43,273 bases of DNA from Gammaproteobacteria bacterium (GTDB taxonomy: Bacteria > Pseudomonadota > Gammaproteobacteria > Steroidobacterales > Steroidobacteraceae): assembly GCA_016882265.1 (NCBI GenBank), contig VGVB01000021.1, positions 1 to 43,273 of the forward strand. The letters run 5' to 3'. The number at the start of each line of letters is the position of its first letter. The stretch's first letter is position 1. Of this stretch, positions 12,829 to 23,160 are shown piece after piece. The position numbers were made by a program, and so were the translations under genes. The notes under the pieces were generated by a model. That model made no database searches. It was not told the origin of the DNA and saw only the letters and a list, made by a program, of their open reading frames with translations.

Positions 12829-13206
12829 TCACCACTTGCCCGCCGGGGTCTTGACGCCCTGGCTGTCGATGGACAGATCGCCGTCGCTGGCCTGGCCCCC
12901 GATCGCCGTGAAGTTCACGGTGAAGCCCGGCGGCGGCCCGGCCTCCACGTCGATGGCGAAGCTGTAGTTGGCGCTGACTTCCGGCGCCAGCGTGTAGGCC
13001 AGATCGCCCTCGTCCGCGTACGCGCGGTTGGCGATGAAGTACTGATGCTCGCGGTTGACGATTTCCATCATCGCCGACTGCGCGGCCCGGCGGTTGCCGC
13101 GCTTGACCGACTCGCGGTAGCTCGGCAGAGCGACCGCCGCGAGGATCGCGACGATCACCATCACGATCATCAGCTCCACCAGCGTGAAACCCCTGGACTT
13201 GCGCAT
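12829..13206 (-). CDS. pilE: Type IV minor pilin PilE
   Basis: 125 residues. Very short leader MRKSRG, then FTLVELMIVMVIVAILAAVA, the canonical class IVa pilin start with Phe1 and Glu5, followed by PSYRESVKRGNRRAAQ. The C-terminal DGDLSIDSQGVKTPAGKW matches the PilE minor-pilin pattern, not the major pilin PilA. Notably it contains no cysteine, so the usual C-terminal disulfide loop is absent. First gene of the operon here, whereas in Pseudomonas-type clusters pilE is last and fimU/fimT first. Confidence 0.9.
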   Translation of the reverse strand: MRKSRGFTLVELMIVMVIVAILAAVALPSYRESVKRGNRRAAQSAMMEIVNREHQYFIANRAYADEGDLAYTLAPEVSANYSFAIDVEAGPPPGFTVNFTAIGGQASDGDLSIDSQGVKTPAGKW

Positions 13207-13351
13207 GGTCCTGCCCGATGAGATTCCCGGGGCGCACCCTAGCGGCCCTCGCGGCCGGCGTGAAGCCCGACCCGACCACCGGTCGCGCCACGGCTACCAG
13301 CGGCTGGTGGATGCGAAACGCGTCACGAATTCCGGCGCGGACCGCCCGGGC
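13207..13351 (-). promoter_or_regulatory. Intergenic region tilS-pilE; no clear promoter
   Basis: 145 bases between the tilS TAA (13352-13354) and the pilE ATG. A short hairpin CGACC-GGT-GGTCG (13273-13285) lies about 65 bases after tilS and lacks a T-tract, so it is at best a weak terminator. No good sigma-70 hexamer pair was found; a sigma-54 element was considered and rejected. A CAGGA ahead of the pilE ATG is a reasonable ribosome binding site. Confidence 0.3.
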
Positions 13352-14689
13352 TTATGTCGCGTGTCGCGCCCAGTGCACGCTCCATCCCGCCTCGCCGGCC
13401 GCGGCCGTCAGCTCGGCCGCCAGCCACAGATCAGCGACGGCGACGAGCTGATCGCCGTGCCACAGGAACGGCAGCCGCTCGCGCAGCCACGGCGCGATGC
13501 CGGCCTCCTGCAGCAGCGTCCTGACCGGCTTCTTCCCGGACCGCCCGGCCAGTCGCAGGCGCTCGCCTCCCTGGCGCAATCGCACCGTGAACGGCCCCGG
13601 GCAGCGCACGGCACTGATACCGCTACCAACGACGGGCTCCAGGCGCAGCGTGCCGACACCTGGGACGTCGAGCACCTCGCCGGGCCGCAGTTCCCAACCG
13701 TCACCGGCAACCGCCTGCAGCGGGCGCATCGCGTACAGGCGCCCGCGATAGCGCCGCACCTCACCGGTGGCCCAGGTCACGACCGGGCCCGCATCGCCGC
13801 GCGCCGGCAGGAGCTGGTCCTGGATTGCGGCCAGCCGCGCCGTGGATGGCATACCGACCCCGCGCCCGCGCAGCCACCAGCGCAGCACATTGGCCTGCCG
13901 GTCCCGCGGCAGCGCGAGGAGCGGCGCAACCTGGAGGCACCCACCGTCGCCACTGCCCGCCGCGTCGAGCGCCGCAAGCTGATCCAGCAGTCCCTGGGCC
14001 TCGGCCAGGTGGCTGGCACTCCGCGTCACGACTGCCGCTGCCGCCGGCCAGCGCTGTCGCAACGCCGGCACCACCTCGCGTCGCAGGTAGCCGCGGTCGA
14101 AGCGTCCGGCGGCATTGCTCGGATCCTCGACCCACTCCAGACCGGCCTGGCGCGCCTCTGCGACGATCGCGGCACGCGTCATCGCGAGCAGCGGGCGCAG
14201 GTGGTGCCCGCGGCCGAAGGGTCTGCTGCCGGGCATCGCCGCCAGCCCGGCGACCCCGGCGCCGCGCAGAAGCTGCAACAGCACCGTCTCGAGCTGGTCG
14301 TCCTGGTGGTGGGCGGTCAACAGCGCCTCGCCGGGCTCCAGCAAGCGCTCGAGGGCCGCGTAGCGCGCCTCCCGCGCGGCCGCCTCGATGCTCTCGCCGG
14401 GCCGCGGCACGAGCCCGAGGCGGATCACCTCGAGCGGCACATCGAGGCGCGCGCACAGGCTCTCGCAGTGCCGGAGCCAGGCATCCGCCTGCGGCAGCAG
14501 GCCGTGGTGCACGTGCACGGCGCGCAGCCGCAGGCCGGGCCGGGCCTCGCGCAGCCGCCAGCACCGGTACAGCAGCCAGACGGAATCGACGCCGCCCGAC
14601 AACGCAACGCAGCAGGCGAAAAAGGGGACGCTTCCCTTTTTCCCGCAGGGAAAAAGGGAAGCGTCCCCTTTTTCGCTAACCGAGGACAC
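13352..14689 (-). CDS. tilS: tRNA(Ile)-lysidine synthase TilS with element-derived N-terminus
   Basis: Converts C34 of the CAU-anticodon tRNA-Ile to lysidine using ATP; normally essential. The PP-loop [32 protein letters not shown] and the C-terminal [13 protein letters not shown] block are intact, so the body of the protein looks functional. The start is unusual: a 61-bp perfect palindrome (14616-14676) lies directly upstream of the PP-loop codons. No ATG precedes the PP-loop in a sensible position; the nearest starts are GTG at 14687-14689 (used here, 445 residues, overlapping the accA end) or GTG at 14696-14698. With this start about 20 residues (KGDASLF...GSVPFF) are coded by the palindrome itself, and the SGG motif falls at residue 31. 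Downstream of accA in the same direction. Confidence 0.85.
   Translation of the reverse strand: MSSVSEKGDASLFPCGKKGSVPFFACCVALSGGVDSVWLLYRCWRLREARPGLRLRAVHVHHGLLPQADAWLRHCESLCARLDVPLEVIRLGLVPRPGESIEAAAREARYAALERLLEPGEALLTAHHQDDQLETVLLQLLRGAGVAGLAAMPGSRPFGRGHHLRPLLAMTRAAIVAEARQAGLEWVEDPSNAAGRFDRGYLRREVVPALRQRWPAAAAVVTRSASHLAEAQGLLDQLAALDAAGSGDGGCLQVAPLLALPRDRQANVLRWWLRGRGVGMPSTARLAAIQDQLLPARGDAGPVVTWATGEVRRYRGRLYAMRPLQAVAGDGWELRPGEVLDVPGVGTLRLEPVVGSGISAVRCPGPFTVRLRQGGERLRLAGRSGKKPVRTLLQEAGIAPWLRERLPFLWHGDQLVAVADLWLAAELTAAAGEAGWSVHWARHAT
14616..14676. repeat. 61-bp perfect palindrome (REP-like/MITE-like element)
   Basis: Two perfect 29-base arms (14616-14644 and 14648-14676) separated by GCA. 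The arm reads GCGAAAAAGGGGACGCTTCC and then CTTTTTCCC. It begins at the last base of the accA stop codon and ends just before the tilS PP-loop codons. The AAAAAGGGGAC / GTCCCCTTTTT type of palindrome is a recurrent interspersed sequence in some proteobacterial genomes, often linked to REP-associated (Y1) transposases; that is recollection, not a search. Its local base composition and perfect symmetry differ from all flanking DNA. Only one copy was seen in this window. Confidence 0.9.
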
Positions 14690-15629
14690 CGAAGCCACGC
14701 AGCCGCGCGCGGCGCCGCTCCAGCAGCTCGTCGCGCGGCAGGCTGACGAGTTCACCGAGGTGCCGGGCGAGCGCCTCGCGCAGGGCCGCCGCCATGGCCG
14801 CCGGCTCGCGGTGGGCGCCGCCCAGCGGCTCGGCGATGACTTCGTCGACCAGTGCGAGCCGCGACAGCCGCTCCGCGGTGATGCCCATCGCCGCCGCCGC
14901 CAGCTCGCGCTTGTCGGCGCTCTTCCACAGGATCGAGGCACAACCTTCGGGCGAGATCACCGAGTAGGTGCTGTACTGCAGCATCAGCAGCCGGTCACAG
15001 ACACCGATCGCGAGCGCGCCACCGGAGCCACCCTCGCCGATCACGCAGCTCACGACCGGCACCGTCAGACTGGTCATCTCGAACAGGTTGCGGGCGATGG
15101 CCTCGCTCTGATTGCGCTCCTCGGAACCGACGCCCGGATACGCGCCCGGTGTATCGATCAGCGTGACCACCGGCAGATCGAAGCGCTCGGCCAGCCGCAT
15201 CAGCCGCAGCGCCTTGCGGTAACCCTCCGGCTTCGGCATCCCGTAGTTGCGGCGCACGCGCTCCTTGGTGTCGCGACCCTTCTGCTGGCCGATCACCATC
15301 ACCGGGGTGCCGGACAGTCGCGCCGGGCCGCCGACGATGGCCTGGTCATCGGCGAACATCCGGTCGCCGTGCAGCTCCTGGAACTCGGTGAAAACCTGCG
15401 GCATGTAGTCGAGCGTGTACGGCCGCTGCGGGTGGCGCGCGAGCTGCGTGATCTGCCATGGCGACAGCCGCGCGAAGATGCTGCGGGTCAGTGCGTCGCT
15501 GCGCGAGCGCAGCCGCTCGACCTCCGCGGCCAGGCCCGGCTCGGCGTTGTCGCCGACCAGGCGCAGCTCCTCGATTTTCGCCTCGAGTTCGGCGATCGGC
15601 TGTTCGAAGTCCAGAAACTGCAGGGCCAT
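14676..15629 (-). CDS. accA: Acetyl-CoA carboxylase carboxyltransferase subunit alpha
   Basis: Half of the carboxyltransferase that moves CO2 from biotin carrier protein to acetyl-CoA, giving malonyl-CoA for fatty-acid synthesis. 317 residues, standard. N-terminal helix [18 protein letters not shown], then HGDRMFADD, the [20 protein letters not shown] block and the oxyanion-forming [13 protein letters not shown] region. The ATG lies 20 bases after the dnaE stop. The TAG stop at 14676-14678 abuts the palindrome, with its last base being part of the arm. Confidence 0.97.
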   Translation of the reverse strand: MALQFLDFEQPIAELEAKIEELRLVGDNAEPGLAAEVERLRSRSDALTRSIFARLSPWQITQLARHPQRPYTLDYMPQVFTEFQELHGDRMFADDQAIVGGPARLSGTPVMVIGQQKGRDTKERVRRNYGMPKPEGYRKALRLMRLAERFDLPVVTLIDTPGAYPGVGSEERNQSEAIARNLFEMTSLTVPVVSCVIGEGGSGGALAIGVCDRLLMLQYSTYSVISPEGCASILWKSADKRELAAAAMGITAERLSRLALVDEVIAEPLGGAHREPAAMAAALREALARHLGELVSLPRDELLERRRARLRGFGVLG

Positions 15630-15649
15630 GCCGGGCAGTATAGGGGCAA

Positions 15650-18600
15650 TCAGTCGCCGCCGGTCCCGCCCGCCGGTCCGTACAGCAGGCGCAGTCCGTC
15701 GCGGCCCACCAGTTCAGCGAGGCGCTCGAGCAGCTCGCGGGTCGGCCGTACCGACCACTCCTCGCCGAGCGTGAGCGTCGCCCGTGCACCCTGGGCCGCA
15801 TACTGTACGGCCACGCCACAGCGGCCACCGCTGCCGGCCCGCAGCGTTTCCTCCAGCCGCTGCATGAAGCGGATATCGCCGCGGCCCGCGGGCCAGCGCA
15901 GGATCAGGCGCCGGGCCTCGCGCTCGCGCAGCTCGTCGAACGGCGTCAGCCGCTTCGCCTGGATGCGCCAGTCCTCGACGAATTCGTCGAAGCGCAACTG
16001 GCCCTCGACCACGATGATCGCGTCGCGCACGGCGGCGCCCCGGCACTGCTGGTACACGTCGTCGAACAGACTGACCTCGATGCGGCCGCTGCGGTCGTCG
16101 AGCGTCAGCGCCACGCGCGGCCCGCGCCGGCGCACCTCCAGCACCAGACCCGCGACCGTGACCGGCCGGCTGCCAGGCCAGCGCTGATCGCCACTCGGCC
16201 GCGGCCCGCCGAGATCGACGATCCGGAGCGGCACGAGTTGCCGCAGCTCCTGTTCGCAGGCCGCAATCGGGTGCCCGGTCAGGTACAGGCCGAGCGTCTC
16301 GCGCTCGCCCTGCAGGCGCAGCGTCTCGCTCCACTCCGGCGTCTCCGCTGCCGCGGCCGGTGTGCCGGCAGGCGCGGCCGCGGGAGCCGCAACCGCCATA
16401 CCGAACAGATCCTCCTGCCCGGCGGCCTCGACCTGCGTGCTCTGCTCGCCGAGCTGCACTGCGGCGGGCAACTGCGCGGCCAGCGCCGCGCGGCTCGGGC
16501 CCAATGCATCGAGGCCGCCGGCGCGCAGCATCGCCTCGAGCGTGCGCTTGCCGAGCAGGCGCAGTTCGACGCGACAGCAGAGGTCGGCGAGGTCCCGATA
16601 CGGGCCGTCGCGCTCGCGCCCGCTGACCAGTGCGTCCACCGCCGCGCGACCGACGCCCTTGATGGCGCCGAGGCCGTAACGGATCGTGCCCGGCCCGGCG
16701 ACCGTGAATTCGTACGCGGAGCTGTTCACGTCCGGCGGCAGCAGCGTAAGGCCCATGCTCGCGCATTCGTCGATGAAGGTCACGACCTTGTCGGTGTGGT
16801 CCATGTCGGAGGACAGCACCGCAGCCATGAAGGCTTCCGGGTAGTGCGCCTTGAGCCAGGCGGTCTGGTAGGCCAGCAAGGCATAGGCCGCGGAGTGCGA
16901 CTTGTTGAAGCCGTAGCCGGCGAACTTCTCGATCAGGTCGAAGATGTAACCGGCTCGCGCCTCGGGCACCAGCCGCGCGACGGCGCCGGCGACGAAGGTC
17001 GAACGCTGCCGGGCCATCTCCTCCGGCTTCTTCTTGCCCATCGCGCGGCGCAGCAGGTCGGCGCCGCCGAGCGTGTACCCGGACAACACCTGCGCAATCT
17101 GCATGACCTGTTCCTGGTACAGGATCACACCGTAGGTCGGCTTCAGGATCCCGGCCAGGCTCGGGTGCAGGTAGTCGATGGTCTCGCCGCCGCGCCCGTG
17201 CTTGCGCGCGATGAAGTCCTCGACCATGCCGGACTGCAGCGGGCCCGGCCGGAACAGCGCCACCAGCGCCACGATGTCGTCGAAACAGTCCGGCTGCAGC
17301 TTGCGCAGCAGGTCGCGCATGCCGCGCGACTCGAGCTGGAAGACCGCGGTCGTACGGCAGGATTTCAGCAGCCGGTAGGTGTCGGGGTCATCGAGGCGCA
17401 GCCGGCTGACCTCGAGCGGCGGCAGGTCGCTCGCGGCGCGCGCCGCGTTCACGCTGCGGACCGTGCGGTCGATGATGGTCAGCGTGCGCAGGCCGAGGAA
17501 GTCGAACTTGACCAGCCCGGCGCGCTCGACGTCGTCCTTGTCGAACTGGGTGACGACGGTCGTGCCGCCCGGCTCGCGGTACAGCGGCGTGAAGTCGGTC
17601 AGCACCGACGGCGCGATGACGACGCCGCCGGCATGGGTGCCGGCATTGCGGACCAGACCTTCGAGGCGCCGGGCGAGGTCGAGCAGGTCGCGGACCGCGT
17701 CGTCGCCGCGGTAGCGTGCGGCCAGCTCCGGCTCGCGCTCGAGCGCCTGGTCGAGCGTGATGCCGAGCTCGAACGGGATCAGCTTGGCGATGCCGTCGAC
17801 GAATCCGTAGGGATGGCCGAGCACGCGGCCGACGTCGCGCACCACGGCGCGCGCGGCCATGGAGCCGAAGGTGATGATCTGCGACACGCGGTCGCGACCG
17901 TAGCGCCCGGCGACGTACTCGATGACCCGGTCGCGGCCTTCGACGCAGAAGTCGATATCGAAGTCGGGCAGCGACACGCGCTCGGGATTCAGGAAGCGCT
18001 CGAACAGCAGTTCGTGCTGCAGCGGATCCAGGTCCGTGATGGCGAGCGCCCAGGCGACCAGCGAACCGGCGCCGGAGCCGCGGCCCGGGCCGACCGGGAT
18101 GCCGTGTTCGCGGGCCCAGCGGATGAAGTCCGCCACGACGAGGAAATAGCCCTCGAAGCCCATCCGGCAGATCACGTCGAGCTCGATCGCGAGGCGCTCG
18201 GAATAGGCAGCCGGGACTTCCGCGAGCCCGGCGAGCCGCCTGGCGAGGCCGGCGGCGGCTTCGGCGCGCAGGTGGTCCGTGACCGTGAGCCCGGCCGGCG
18301 GCGTGAATACGGGCAGGAACGACTGGCCGAGCGGCAGCTCGAGCGAACAGCGCCGCGCGATGCCGACCGAGTTGGCCAGCGCTTCCGGCAGGTCGGCGAA
18401 CAGCAGCGCCATCTCGGCCGGACTCTTCAGATACTGCTCGGGCGTGTAGCGCCGCGACCGCGCCGGATCGTCGAGCAGCGTGCCTTCGCGGATGCAGACG
18501 CGCGCTTCGTGCGCCTCGAAGTCGTCGCGTTCGAGGAAACGCACATCGTTGGTCGCGACCAGCGGCACCGGGGCATGCTGCGCGTTCCAGGCGGCCAGCA

Positions 18601-19186
18601 GCTCGAGCACGGCGGCCACGTGTTCGTCGTCGCCCGGTCGGCCGGTGCGCTGCACCTCGAGGTAATACCGATCCCCGAACAGCGCCTGCCAGGCCCCCAG
18701 CAGCTCGCGCGCCTCGGCCGGCCGGCCGGCCAGCAGCGCGCGGCCGAGATCGCCCTCCGCCGCTCCGGACAGCGCGATCAGCCCGGCCGTCGTGCTGGCA
18801 TCCAGCCACGACCGTTCCAGCAGCGGGCGCTCCGGATCGGGGCTCTCCAGGAAGCTGCGTGACACGAGCCGGGCCAGGTTGCGCCAGCCGGTGCCGTCCT
18901 GGGCGAACAGTGTCAGGCGCACCGGTTCGGCGCGCTCGCCCTCCTGGCGCAGCCAGGCATCGACGCCGATGACCGGCTTGAGTCCGCGGCTGCGCGCCTC
19001 ACTGTAGAAGCGGATCAGCGCGAACAGATTGGCGTGATCGGACAGGCCGACCGCCGGCATGCCGGCCGCGGCCACCGCCTGCATCAGCGGCTCGACGCGC
19101 AGCAGGCCATCGACCAGCGAATATTCCGTGTGCAGCCGGAGGTGCACGAACGGCGGTACGGGACGCGCGGATTCAGCCGGGCGCAT
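15650..19186 (-). CDS. dnaE: DNA polymerase III subunit alpha
   Basis: Replicative polymerase, 1178 residues. N-terminal PHP domain begins [19 protein letters not shown] with SDHANLFAL; the palm has the [10 protein letters not shown] motif with acidic residues 408, 410 and 412; [12 protein letters not shown] and the helix-hairpin-helix region [12 protein letters not shown] follow; an OB-fold ([14 protein letters not shown]) sits near the C-terminus. The ATG at 19184-19186 overlaps the rnhB 3' end by 14 bases. The lpxB-rnhB-dnaE-accA order is the usual gammaproteobacterial one. Confidence 0.98.
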   Translation of the reverse strand: MRPAESARPVPPFVHLRLHTEYSLVDGLLRVEPLMQAVAAAGMPAVGLSDHANLFALIRFYSEARSRGLKPVIGVDAWLRQEGERAEPVRLTLFAQDGTGWRNLARLVSRSFLESPDPERPLLERSWLDASTTAGLIALSGAAEGDLGRALLAGRPAEARELLGAWQALFGDRYYLEVQRTGRPGDDEHVAAVLELLAAWNAQHAPVPLVATNDVRFLERDDFEAHEARVCIREGTLLDDPARSRRYTPEQYLKSPAEMALLFADLPEALANSVGIARRCSLELPLGQSFLPVFTPPAGLTVTDHLRAEAAAGLARRLAGLAEVPAAYSERLAIELDVICRMGFEGYFLVVADFIRWAREHGIPVGPGRGSGAGSLVAWALAITDLDPLQHELLFERFLNPERVSLPDFDIDFCVEGRDRVIEYVAGRYGRDRVSQIITFGSMAARAVVRDVGRVLGHPYGFVDGIAKLIPFELGITLDQALEREPELAARYRGDDAVRDLLDLARRLEGLVRNAGTHAGGVVIAPSVLTDFTPLYREPGGTTVVTQFDKDDVERAGLVKFDFLGLRTLTIIDRTVRSVNAARAASDLPPLEVSRLRLDDPDTYRLLKSCRTTAVFQLESRGMRDLLRKLQPDCFDDIVALVALFRPGPLQSGMVEDFIARKHGRGGETIDYLHPSLAGILKPTYGVILYQEQVMQIAQVLSGYTLGGADLLRRAMGKKKPEEMARQRSTFVAGAVARLVPEARAGYIFDLIEKFAGYGFNKSHSAAYALLAYQTAWLKAHYPEAFMAAVLSSDMDHTDKVVTFIDECASMGLTLLPPDVNSSAYEFTVAGPGTIRYGLGAIKGVGRAAVDALVSGRERDGPYRDLADLCCRVELRLLGKRTLEAMLRAGGLDALGPSRAALAAQLPAAVQLGEQSTQVEAAGQEDLFGMAVAAPAAAPAGTPAAAAETPEWSETLRLQGERETLGLYLTGHPIAACEQELRQLVPLRIVDLGGPRPSGDQRWPGSRPVTVAGLVLEVRRRGPRVALTLDDRSGRIEVSLFDDVYQQCRGAAVRDAIIVVEGQLRFDEFVEDWRIQAKRLTPFDELREREARRLILRWPAGRGDIRFMQRLEETLRAGSGGRCGVAVQYAAQGARATLTLGEEWSVRPTRELLERLAELVGRDGLRLLYGPAGGTGGD

Positions 19187-19754
19187 GGGCGGATCTTACC
19201 GGCGCAAAACTCAGCCGGTGCAGCTTGCAGGGACCGAGGGCGGCCAGCGCCCGGCGATGGTCCTCGGTCGGGTAGCCCTTGTGCCGCTCGAAACCATAGC
19301 CCGGGAAGTCCCGGCCGGCTTCGACCATCCAGGCGTCGCGCACGGTCTTGGCCAGGATCGAAGCGGCGCTGATCGCGGCGATACGGGCGTCGCCACCGAC
19401 GACCGCCTCGATCGGGCAGCGGTACCACAGCCCCGCCAGCGACGGACAACGGTTGCCGTCCACCAGGATCTGCTGCGGTGCGAACGGCAGTGCCGCGAGT
19501 GCGCGCTGCATCGCGAGCAGGCTGGCCTGCAGGATGTTCATCTGGTCGATTTCCTCGACCTCCGCGCGGCCCAGGCCCCAGCCTGCAGCGCGCGCACGGA
19601 GCTCGCCAGCGAGGCGTTCACGCGCCGCGGCCGTCAGCAGCTTGGAATCGCGCAGCCCCGCGATCGGCCGGGAAGGATCGAGGATCACCGCCGCGGCGAC
19701 CACCGGTCCGGCCAGCGGCCCGCGGCCCACCTCGTCCACGCCGGCGAGGATCAT
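19173..19754 (-). CDS. rnhB: Ribonuclease HII
   Basis: Cleaves RNA in RNA/DNA hybrids, including single ribonucleotides. 193 residues. [15 protein letters not shown] supplies Asp7 and Glu8 of the active site, LRDSK the third carboxylate (Asp36), and [12 protein letters not shown] the fourth. HKGYPTEDH is conserved near the C-terminus. ATGA overlap with lpxB (19751-19754) and a 14-base overlap with dnaE. Confidence 0.96.
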   Translation of the reverse strand: MILAGVDEVGRGPLAGPVVAAAVILDPSRPIAGLRDSKLLTAAARERLAGELRARAAGWGLGRAEVEEIDQMNILQASLLAMQRALAALPFAPQQILVDGNRCPSLAGLWYRCPIEAVVGGDARIAAISAASILAKTVRDAWMVEAGRDFPGYGFERHKGYPTEDHRRALAALGPCKLHRLSFAPVRSAHAPG

Positions 19755-20917
19755 GCCGCCGCTCCACGCGCCAGCGCGAGGATCGCCTCGGCCGCCCGCT
19801 CGCTCGCGCCATGGCGCAACTGCTGATGGAGCTCACCAAAGCGCTGCGCCAGCGCCGCGACCCGCGCCGGCTCAGCCAGCCAGCGCTCGAGCTCGGCGCC
19901 GAGTCGCTCCGGTTCGACCTCCTGCTGCGCGAGTTCCGGCACGATCCGCTCGCCGGCCAGCAGATTCGGCTGCGCGAAGTACGGCGCCTGCATCAAGCCG
20001 CAGCCGCGCAGCAGCAGCGCGGTCGGCCGGCCGAGCCGGTAGGCGACCACCATCGGCCGCCGGCACAGCAGCGCTTCGAGCGTCGCAGTTCCGGACGCGA
20101 CCAGCGCGACATCGGCGGCCGTCAGCGCGACGCGCGACTGGCCGTCGAGCAGCCGGACCTCGACGCCCGGCGCCTGCGCGGCGACGCAGCGCGTGAAACG
20201 TGCGCGCGTGGCCGCGCTCGCCATTGGTGCGACCACGCAGAGTCCGGGGCGGCGCGCCGCCAGCCAGGCCGCGGCCCCGGCGAACGCGTCGCCGAGCCGC
20301 GCAACCTCGACCTCGCGGCTGCCCGGCAGCACCGCGAGCACGGTCGCCGCCGCCGGCAGGCCGAGCGCCGCGCGCGCGGCGGCCCGATCCGGTTCGAGCG
20401 GCAATTCGTCCGCGAGCGGATGCCCGGTGAAGACCGCGGGCAGGCCGTGCTGCGCGTACACGCCGGTCTCGAACGGCAGCAGGCACAGCACGAGGTCGAG
20501 GAATTCCGCCATGCGCCGGGCGCGGCCGGGCCGCCAGGCCCAGACCTGCGGGCTCACGTACTGCACCGTGCGGATCCCGGCCGCGTGCAGCGCGGGCGCC
20601 AGCCCGAGGTTGAATTCCGGCGCGTCGATGCCGACGAAGACGTCCGGCCGCAGCTCGAGAAAGCGCCGGCGCACGTCGCGGCGCAGCGCCAGCAAGCGCG
20701 GCAGCTCGCCGAGTACCTCGAACAGTCCGAGCACCGCGAGCTCGCTGGCCGGCGCCCAGGCCGCGCAGCCTGCGGCGACCATCGCCGGCCCGGCGATCCC
20801 GGCGCAGCGCAGCTCCGGCACGCGCGCGCGCAAGGCCCGGATCAGTGCGGCGCCGAGGTTGTCGCCGGAGGTCTCACCGGCAACCAGCCCGATCGTCAGC
20901 GGACGCGCGGCGGTCAC
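19751..20917 (-). CDS. lpxB: Lipid-A-disaccharide synthase
   Basis: GT19 glycosyltransferase joining UDP-2,3-diacylglucosamine and lipid X at the inner membrane. 388 residues from the GTG at 20915-20917, one base after the lpxA stop; the open frame runs back to 20950 with no ATG that fits better. Motifs: [15 protein letters not shown] near the N-terminus, [27 protein letters not shown] and the UDP-binding [11 protein letters not shown]. Confidence 0.95.
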   Translation of the reverse strand: MTAARPLTIGLVAGETSGDNLGAALIRALRARVPELRCAGIAGPAMVAAGCAAWAPASELAVLGLFEVLGELPRLLALRRDVRRRFLELRPDVFVGIDAPEFNLGLAPALHAAGIRTVQYVSPQVWAWRPGRARRMAEFLDLVLCLLPFETGVYAQHGLPAVFTGHPLADELPLEPDRAAARAALGLPAAATVLAVLPGSREVEVARLGDAFAGAAAWLAARRPGLCVVAPMASAATRARFTRCVAAQAPGVEVRLLDGQSRVALTAADVALVASGTATLEALLCRRPMVVAYRLGRPTALLLRGCGLMQAPYFAQPNLLAGERIVPELAQQEVEPERLGAELERWLAEPARVAALAQRFGELHQQLRHGASERAAEAILALARGAAA

Positions 20918-20918
20918 T

Positions 20919-21689
20919 TCAGCGCACGAGGCCGCGCTCGCTGCGGGCAATGAACTCGACCAGTGGCCGCAGCTCCGGCTGCGCCGTGGCCAGTTCGGTC
21001 AGGCGCTCGGTCGCTGCGGCCAGCTTGAGCCCGGAGCGATACAGCAGCTTGTAGGCATGCCGGATCCGCGTGATCTGCTCAGCGTCGAAGCCGCGCCGCT
21101 TCAGCCCCTCGCTGTTGACGCTGCGCGGCGCCGCCGGCGCGCCGGCCACCAGCACATACGGTGGCACGTCCTGGGTGACCGCGGCATTGTTGGCGAGGAA
21201 GGCATGCACGCCGACGCGGCAGAACTGGTGCACGCCGGAATAGCCGGACAGGATGACCCAGTCGCCGAGTTCGACATGGCCGCCGAGCGCGGTGCAGTTC
21301 GCGAGCACGCACTGGTTGCCGACGATGCAGTCGTGGGCGACGTGCGCGCCGGCCATGAACAGGCAGTCGTCACCGATCCGCGTGACGCCGTGGCCGCCGG
21401 CGGTCCCGCGATTGATCGAGCAGAACTCGCGGAACACGTTGCGCTCGCCGATCTCGAGCCGGGTCGGTTCGCCGCAGTACTTGCGGTCCTGCGGGTCTGC
21501 GCCGATCGAGGCGAACTGGAACACCCGGTTGTCGCGCCCGAGCGTGGTCGGACCGTGGATCACCGCATGCGGCCCGATCCTGGTGCCGGCACCGATGCGC
21601 ACGCCCGGCCCGATCACCGTGAACGGGCCGATCTCGACCCCCTCGCCGAGTTCAACGTCCGCCGCGATCACCGCCCGCGGGTCGATCAA
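20919..21689 (-). CDS. lpxA: Acyl-ACP--UDP-N-acetylglucosamine O-acyltransferase
   Basis: First step of lipid A synthesis. 256 residues with left-handed beta-helix hexapeptide repeats from about 14 to 190 ([18 protein letters not shown]...), the catalytic-His segment [10 protein letters not shown], and the C-terminal helical domain starting near [10 protein letters not shown]. The start codon is TTG (21687-21689), inside a TTGA overlap with the fabZ stop; the resulting N-terminus MIDPRAVI matches the family start, so TTG is well supported. Confidence 0.96.
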   Translation of the reverse strand: MIDPRAVIAADVELGEGVEIGPFTVIGPGVRIGAGTRIGPHAVIHGPTTLGRDNRVFQFASIGADPQDRKYCGEPTRLEIGERNVFREFCSINRGTAGGHGVTRIGDDCLFMAGAHVAHDCIVGNQCVLANCTALGGHVELGDWVILSGYSGVHQFCRVGVHAFLANNAAVTQDVPPYVLVAGAPAAPRSVNSEGLKRRGFDAEQITRIRHAYKLLYRSGLKLAAATERLTELATAQPELRPLVEFIARSERGLVR

Positions 21690-22141
21690 GGCTTGACCTC
21701 CGGCGCCACCATCATCCGGGCCGCCGCCACCTCGGTGCCGGCGACCGTCGCGACCGTCGCGAAAGTCCAGATGCCGCGGATCGTGCGTTCCAGCGTCGCC
21801 TCCAGCAGCATCTGGTCACCGGGCTCGACCGGACGCCGGAAGCGCGCGCGGTCGATGCCGACGAAATAGAAACGTGACTGCTCGTTCGGCACCACGCCCG
21901 CGGTGCGGAACGCGAGAATCCCCGCCGCCTGGGCCAGCGCCTCGAGGATCATCACGCCCGGCATCACCGGCTTGTGCGGGAAGTGGCCCGGGAAATACGG
22001 CTCGTTGGCGGTCACGTTCTTCAGCGCCCGGATGCTGCGGCCCGGCACGCACTCGAGGACTCGGTCGACCAGCAGCATCGGGTAGCGGTGCGGAAGCTGG
22101 GCCAGCACCGCGCCGATGTCCATCGCGCCACCATCGTTCAT
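21686..22141 (-). CDS. fabZ: 3-hydroxyacyl-ACP dehydratase FabZ
   Basis: Dehydrates beta-hydroxyacyl-ACP in fatty-acid elongation. 151 residues, hot-dog fold. [13 protein letters not shown] and the active-site stretch [20 protein letters not shown] (catalytic His, with Glu on the following helix) are clear. The ATG overlaps the lpxD stop (ATGA, 22138-22141), favouring it over the second Met seven codons in. FabZ competes with LpxA for the 3-hydroxyacyl-ACP pool, and the two genes are coupled here. Confidence 0.97.
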   Translation of the reverse strand: MNDGGAMDIGAVLAQLPHRYPMLLVDRVLECVPGRSIRALKNVTANEPYFPGHFPHKPVMPGVMILEALAQAAGILAFRTAGVVPNEQSRFYFVGIDRARFRRPVEPGDQMLLEATLERTIRGIWTFATVATVAGTEVAAARMMVAPEVKP

Positions 22142-23136
22142 TCGTCCCCTCCCTCCGTACCCCGGCGCCCGAGCCGGCGCAACCGCGCGACAGTGCGCCG
22201 CCAGACGGCGGCCTCGCTGACCGGGATGCCCGACGAGTACACGCCGGGACCGCGCAGCGAGCGGCTGACCAGCGAGTAGCCCGTGACGACGACGTCGTCA
22301 CCGACCTCGAGGTGCCCGGCAAAGCCCACCGCCCCGCCGATCATGCAGCGCCGGCCGATGACCGTGCTGCCCGAGACGCCGACGCAGCCGGCCAGAACCG
22401 TGTGCGCGCCGATACGGCAGTTATGGCCGACCTGCACCAGGTTGTCCAGCTTGACTCCGTCCTCGACCACCGTGTCCTCCAGCGTGCCGCGGTCGACCGT
22501 GGTGTTGGCGCCGACCTCGACATCGTCGCCGAGGCGCACGCCGCCGAGTTGCGGCACCTTGACGTAGCCATCCTCGTCGCGCGCAAAACCGAAGCCATCG
22601 CTGCCGACGACGGCGCCCGGCTTGAACACGCAGCGCCGGCCGATCACTGCGCCGCGGCCGATGGTCACGTTGGCCTGCAAGCGGCTGTCGTCGCCGATCC
22701 GCGCGCCGGCCTCGACCACGCAGCCCGGTCCGATCGCCACCCGCGCGCCGATCACCGCGCCGGGCCCGATCACCGCACCCGGGCCGACCGCGGCACTGCC
22801 ATCCACGACGGCGCCCGGGTCGACGCTGGCGCTCGGGGCGATGCCGGGCACGACCGGCGGCTCCGGATGGAGCACGGCGGCAATGCGCGCAAACGCGGCG
22901 TACGGGTTCGCCGCGATCAGCGCCGCGACCGGGCACTCGGCCAGCGCGTCGCGCGCCAGCACCACGGCGCCGGCCCGCGTCGCAGCAAGCTGGCGCCGAT
23001 AGCGGGGATTGGCCAGGAAGGCCAGCGTGCCCGGCAGCGCCGCCTGCAGCGTGGCCACGCCGGTGACGGTGGCGTCCGGATCGCCAGCGAGTTCGAGTCC
23101 GAAGCGGACCGCGAGCTCACCGAGCGTGATCGCCAT
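22138..23136 (-). CDS. lpxD: UDP-3-O-(3-hydroxyacyl)glucosamine N-acyltransferase
   Basis: Third lipid A enzyme, adds the amide-linked hydroxyacyl chain. 332 residues. N-terminal uridine-binding domain (MAITLGELA to about 100), then hexapeptide repeats of the left-handed beta helix ([15 protein letters not shown]...), the [13 protein letters not shown] loop and [14 protein letters not shown] with the catalytic His; basic C-terminal helix. 24 bases downstream of skp. Confidence 0.96.
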   Translation of the reverse strand: MAITLGELAVRFGLELAGDPDATVTGVATLQAALPGTLAFLANPRYRRQLAATRAGAVVLARDALAECPVAALIAANPYAAFARIAAVLHPEPPVVPGIAPSASVDPGAVVDGSAAVGPGAVIGPGAVIGARVAIGPGCVVEAGARIGDDSRLQANVTIGRGAVIGRRCVFKPGAVVGSDGFGFARDEDGYVKVPQLGGVRLGDDVEVGANTTVDRGTLEDTVVEDGVKLDNLVQVGHNCRIGAHTVLAGCVGVSGSTVIGRRCMIGGAVGFAGHLEVGDDVVVTGYSLVSRSLRGPGVYSSGIPVSEAAVWRRTVARLRRLGRRGTEGGDE

Positions 23137-23160
23137 GCCGGCGTCCCGCGGTGCCCGGAC

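Noticed and set aside
12824..13291. N-terminal extension of PilV through pilE
   Set aside because: It would bury the prepilin leader and cleavage site in the middle of a protein; the frame is a shadow of pilE.
13207..13351. Sigma-54 promoter for pilE (TGGCGCGACCGGTGGT)
   Set aside because: Has the -24 GG but lacks the -12 GC; one mismatch too many in the invariant bases.
14616..14676. Rho-independent terminator of accA
   Set aside because: The stem is far longer than a terminator and lies in the coding path of tilS; termination here would silence tilS. A partial attenuating effect remains possible.
16238..18862. Plus-strand open frame of 874 codons opposite dnaE
   Set aside because: Same antisense artefact; composition follows the complement of dnaE codons and no motif is present.
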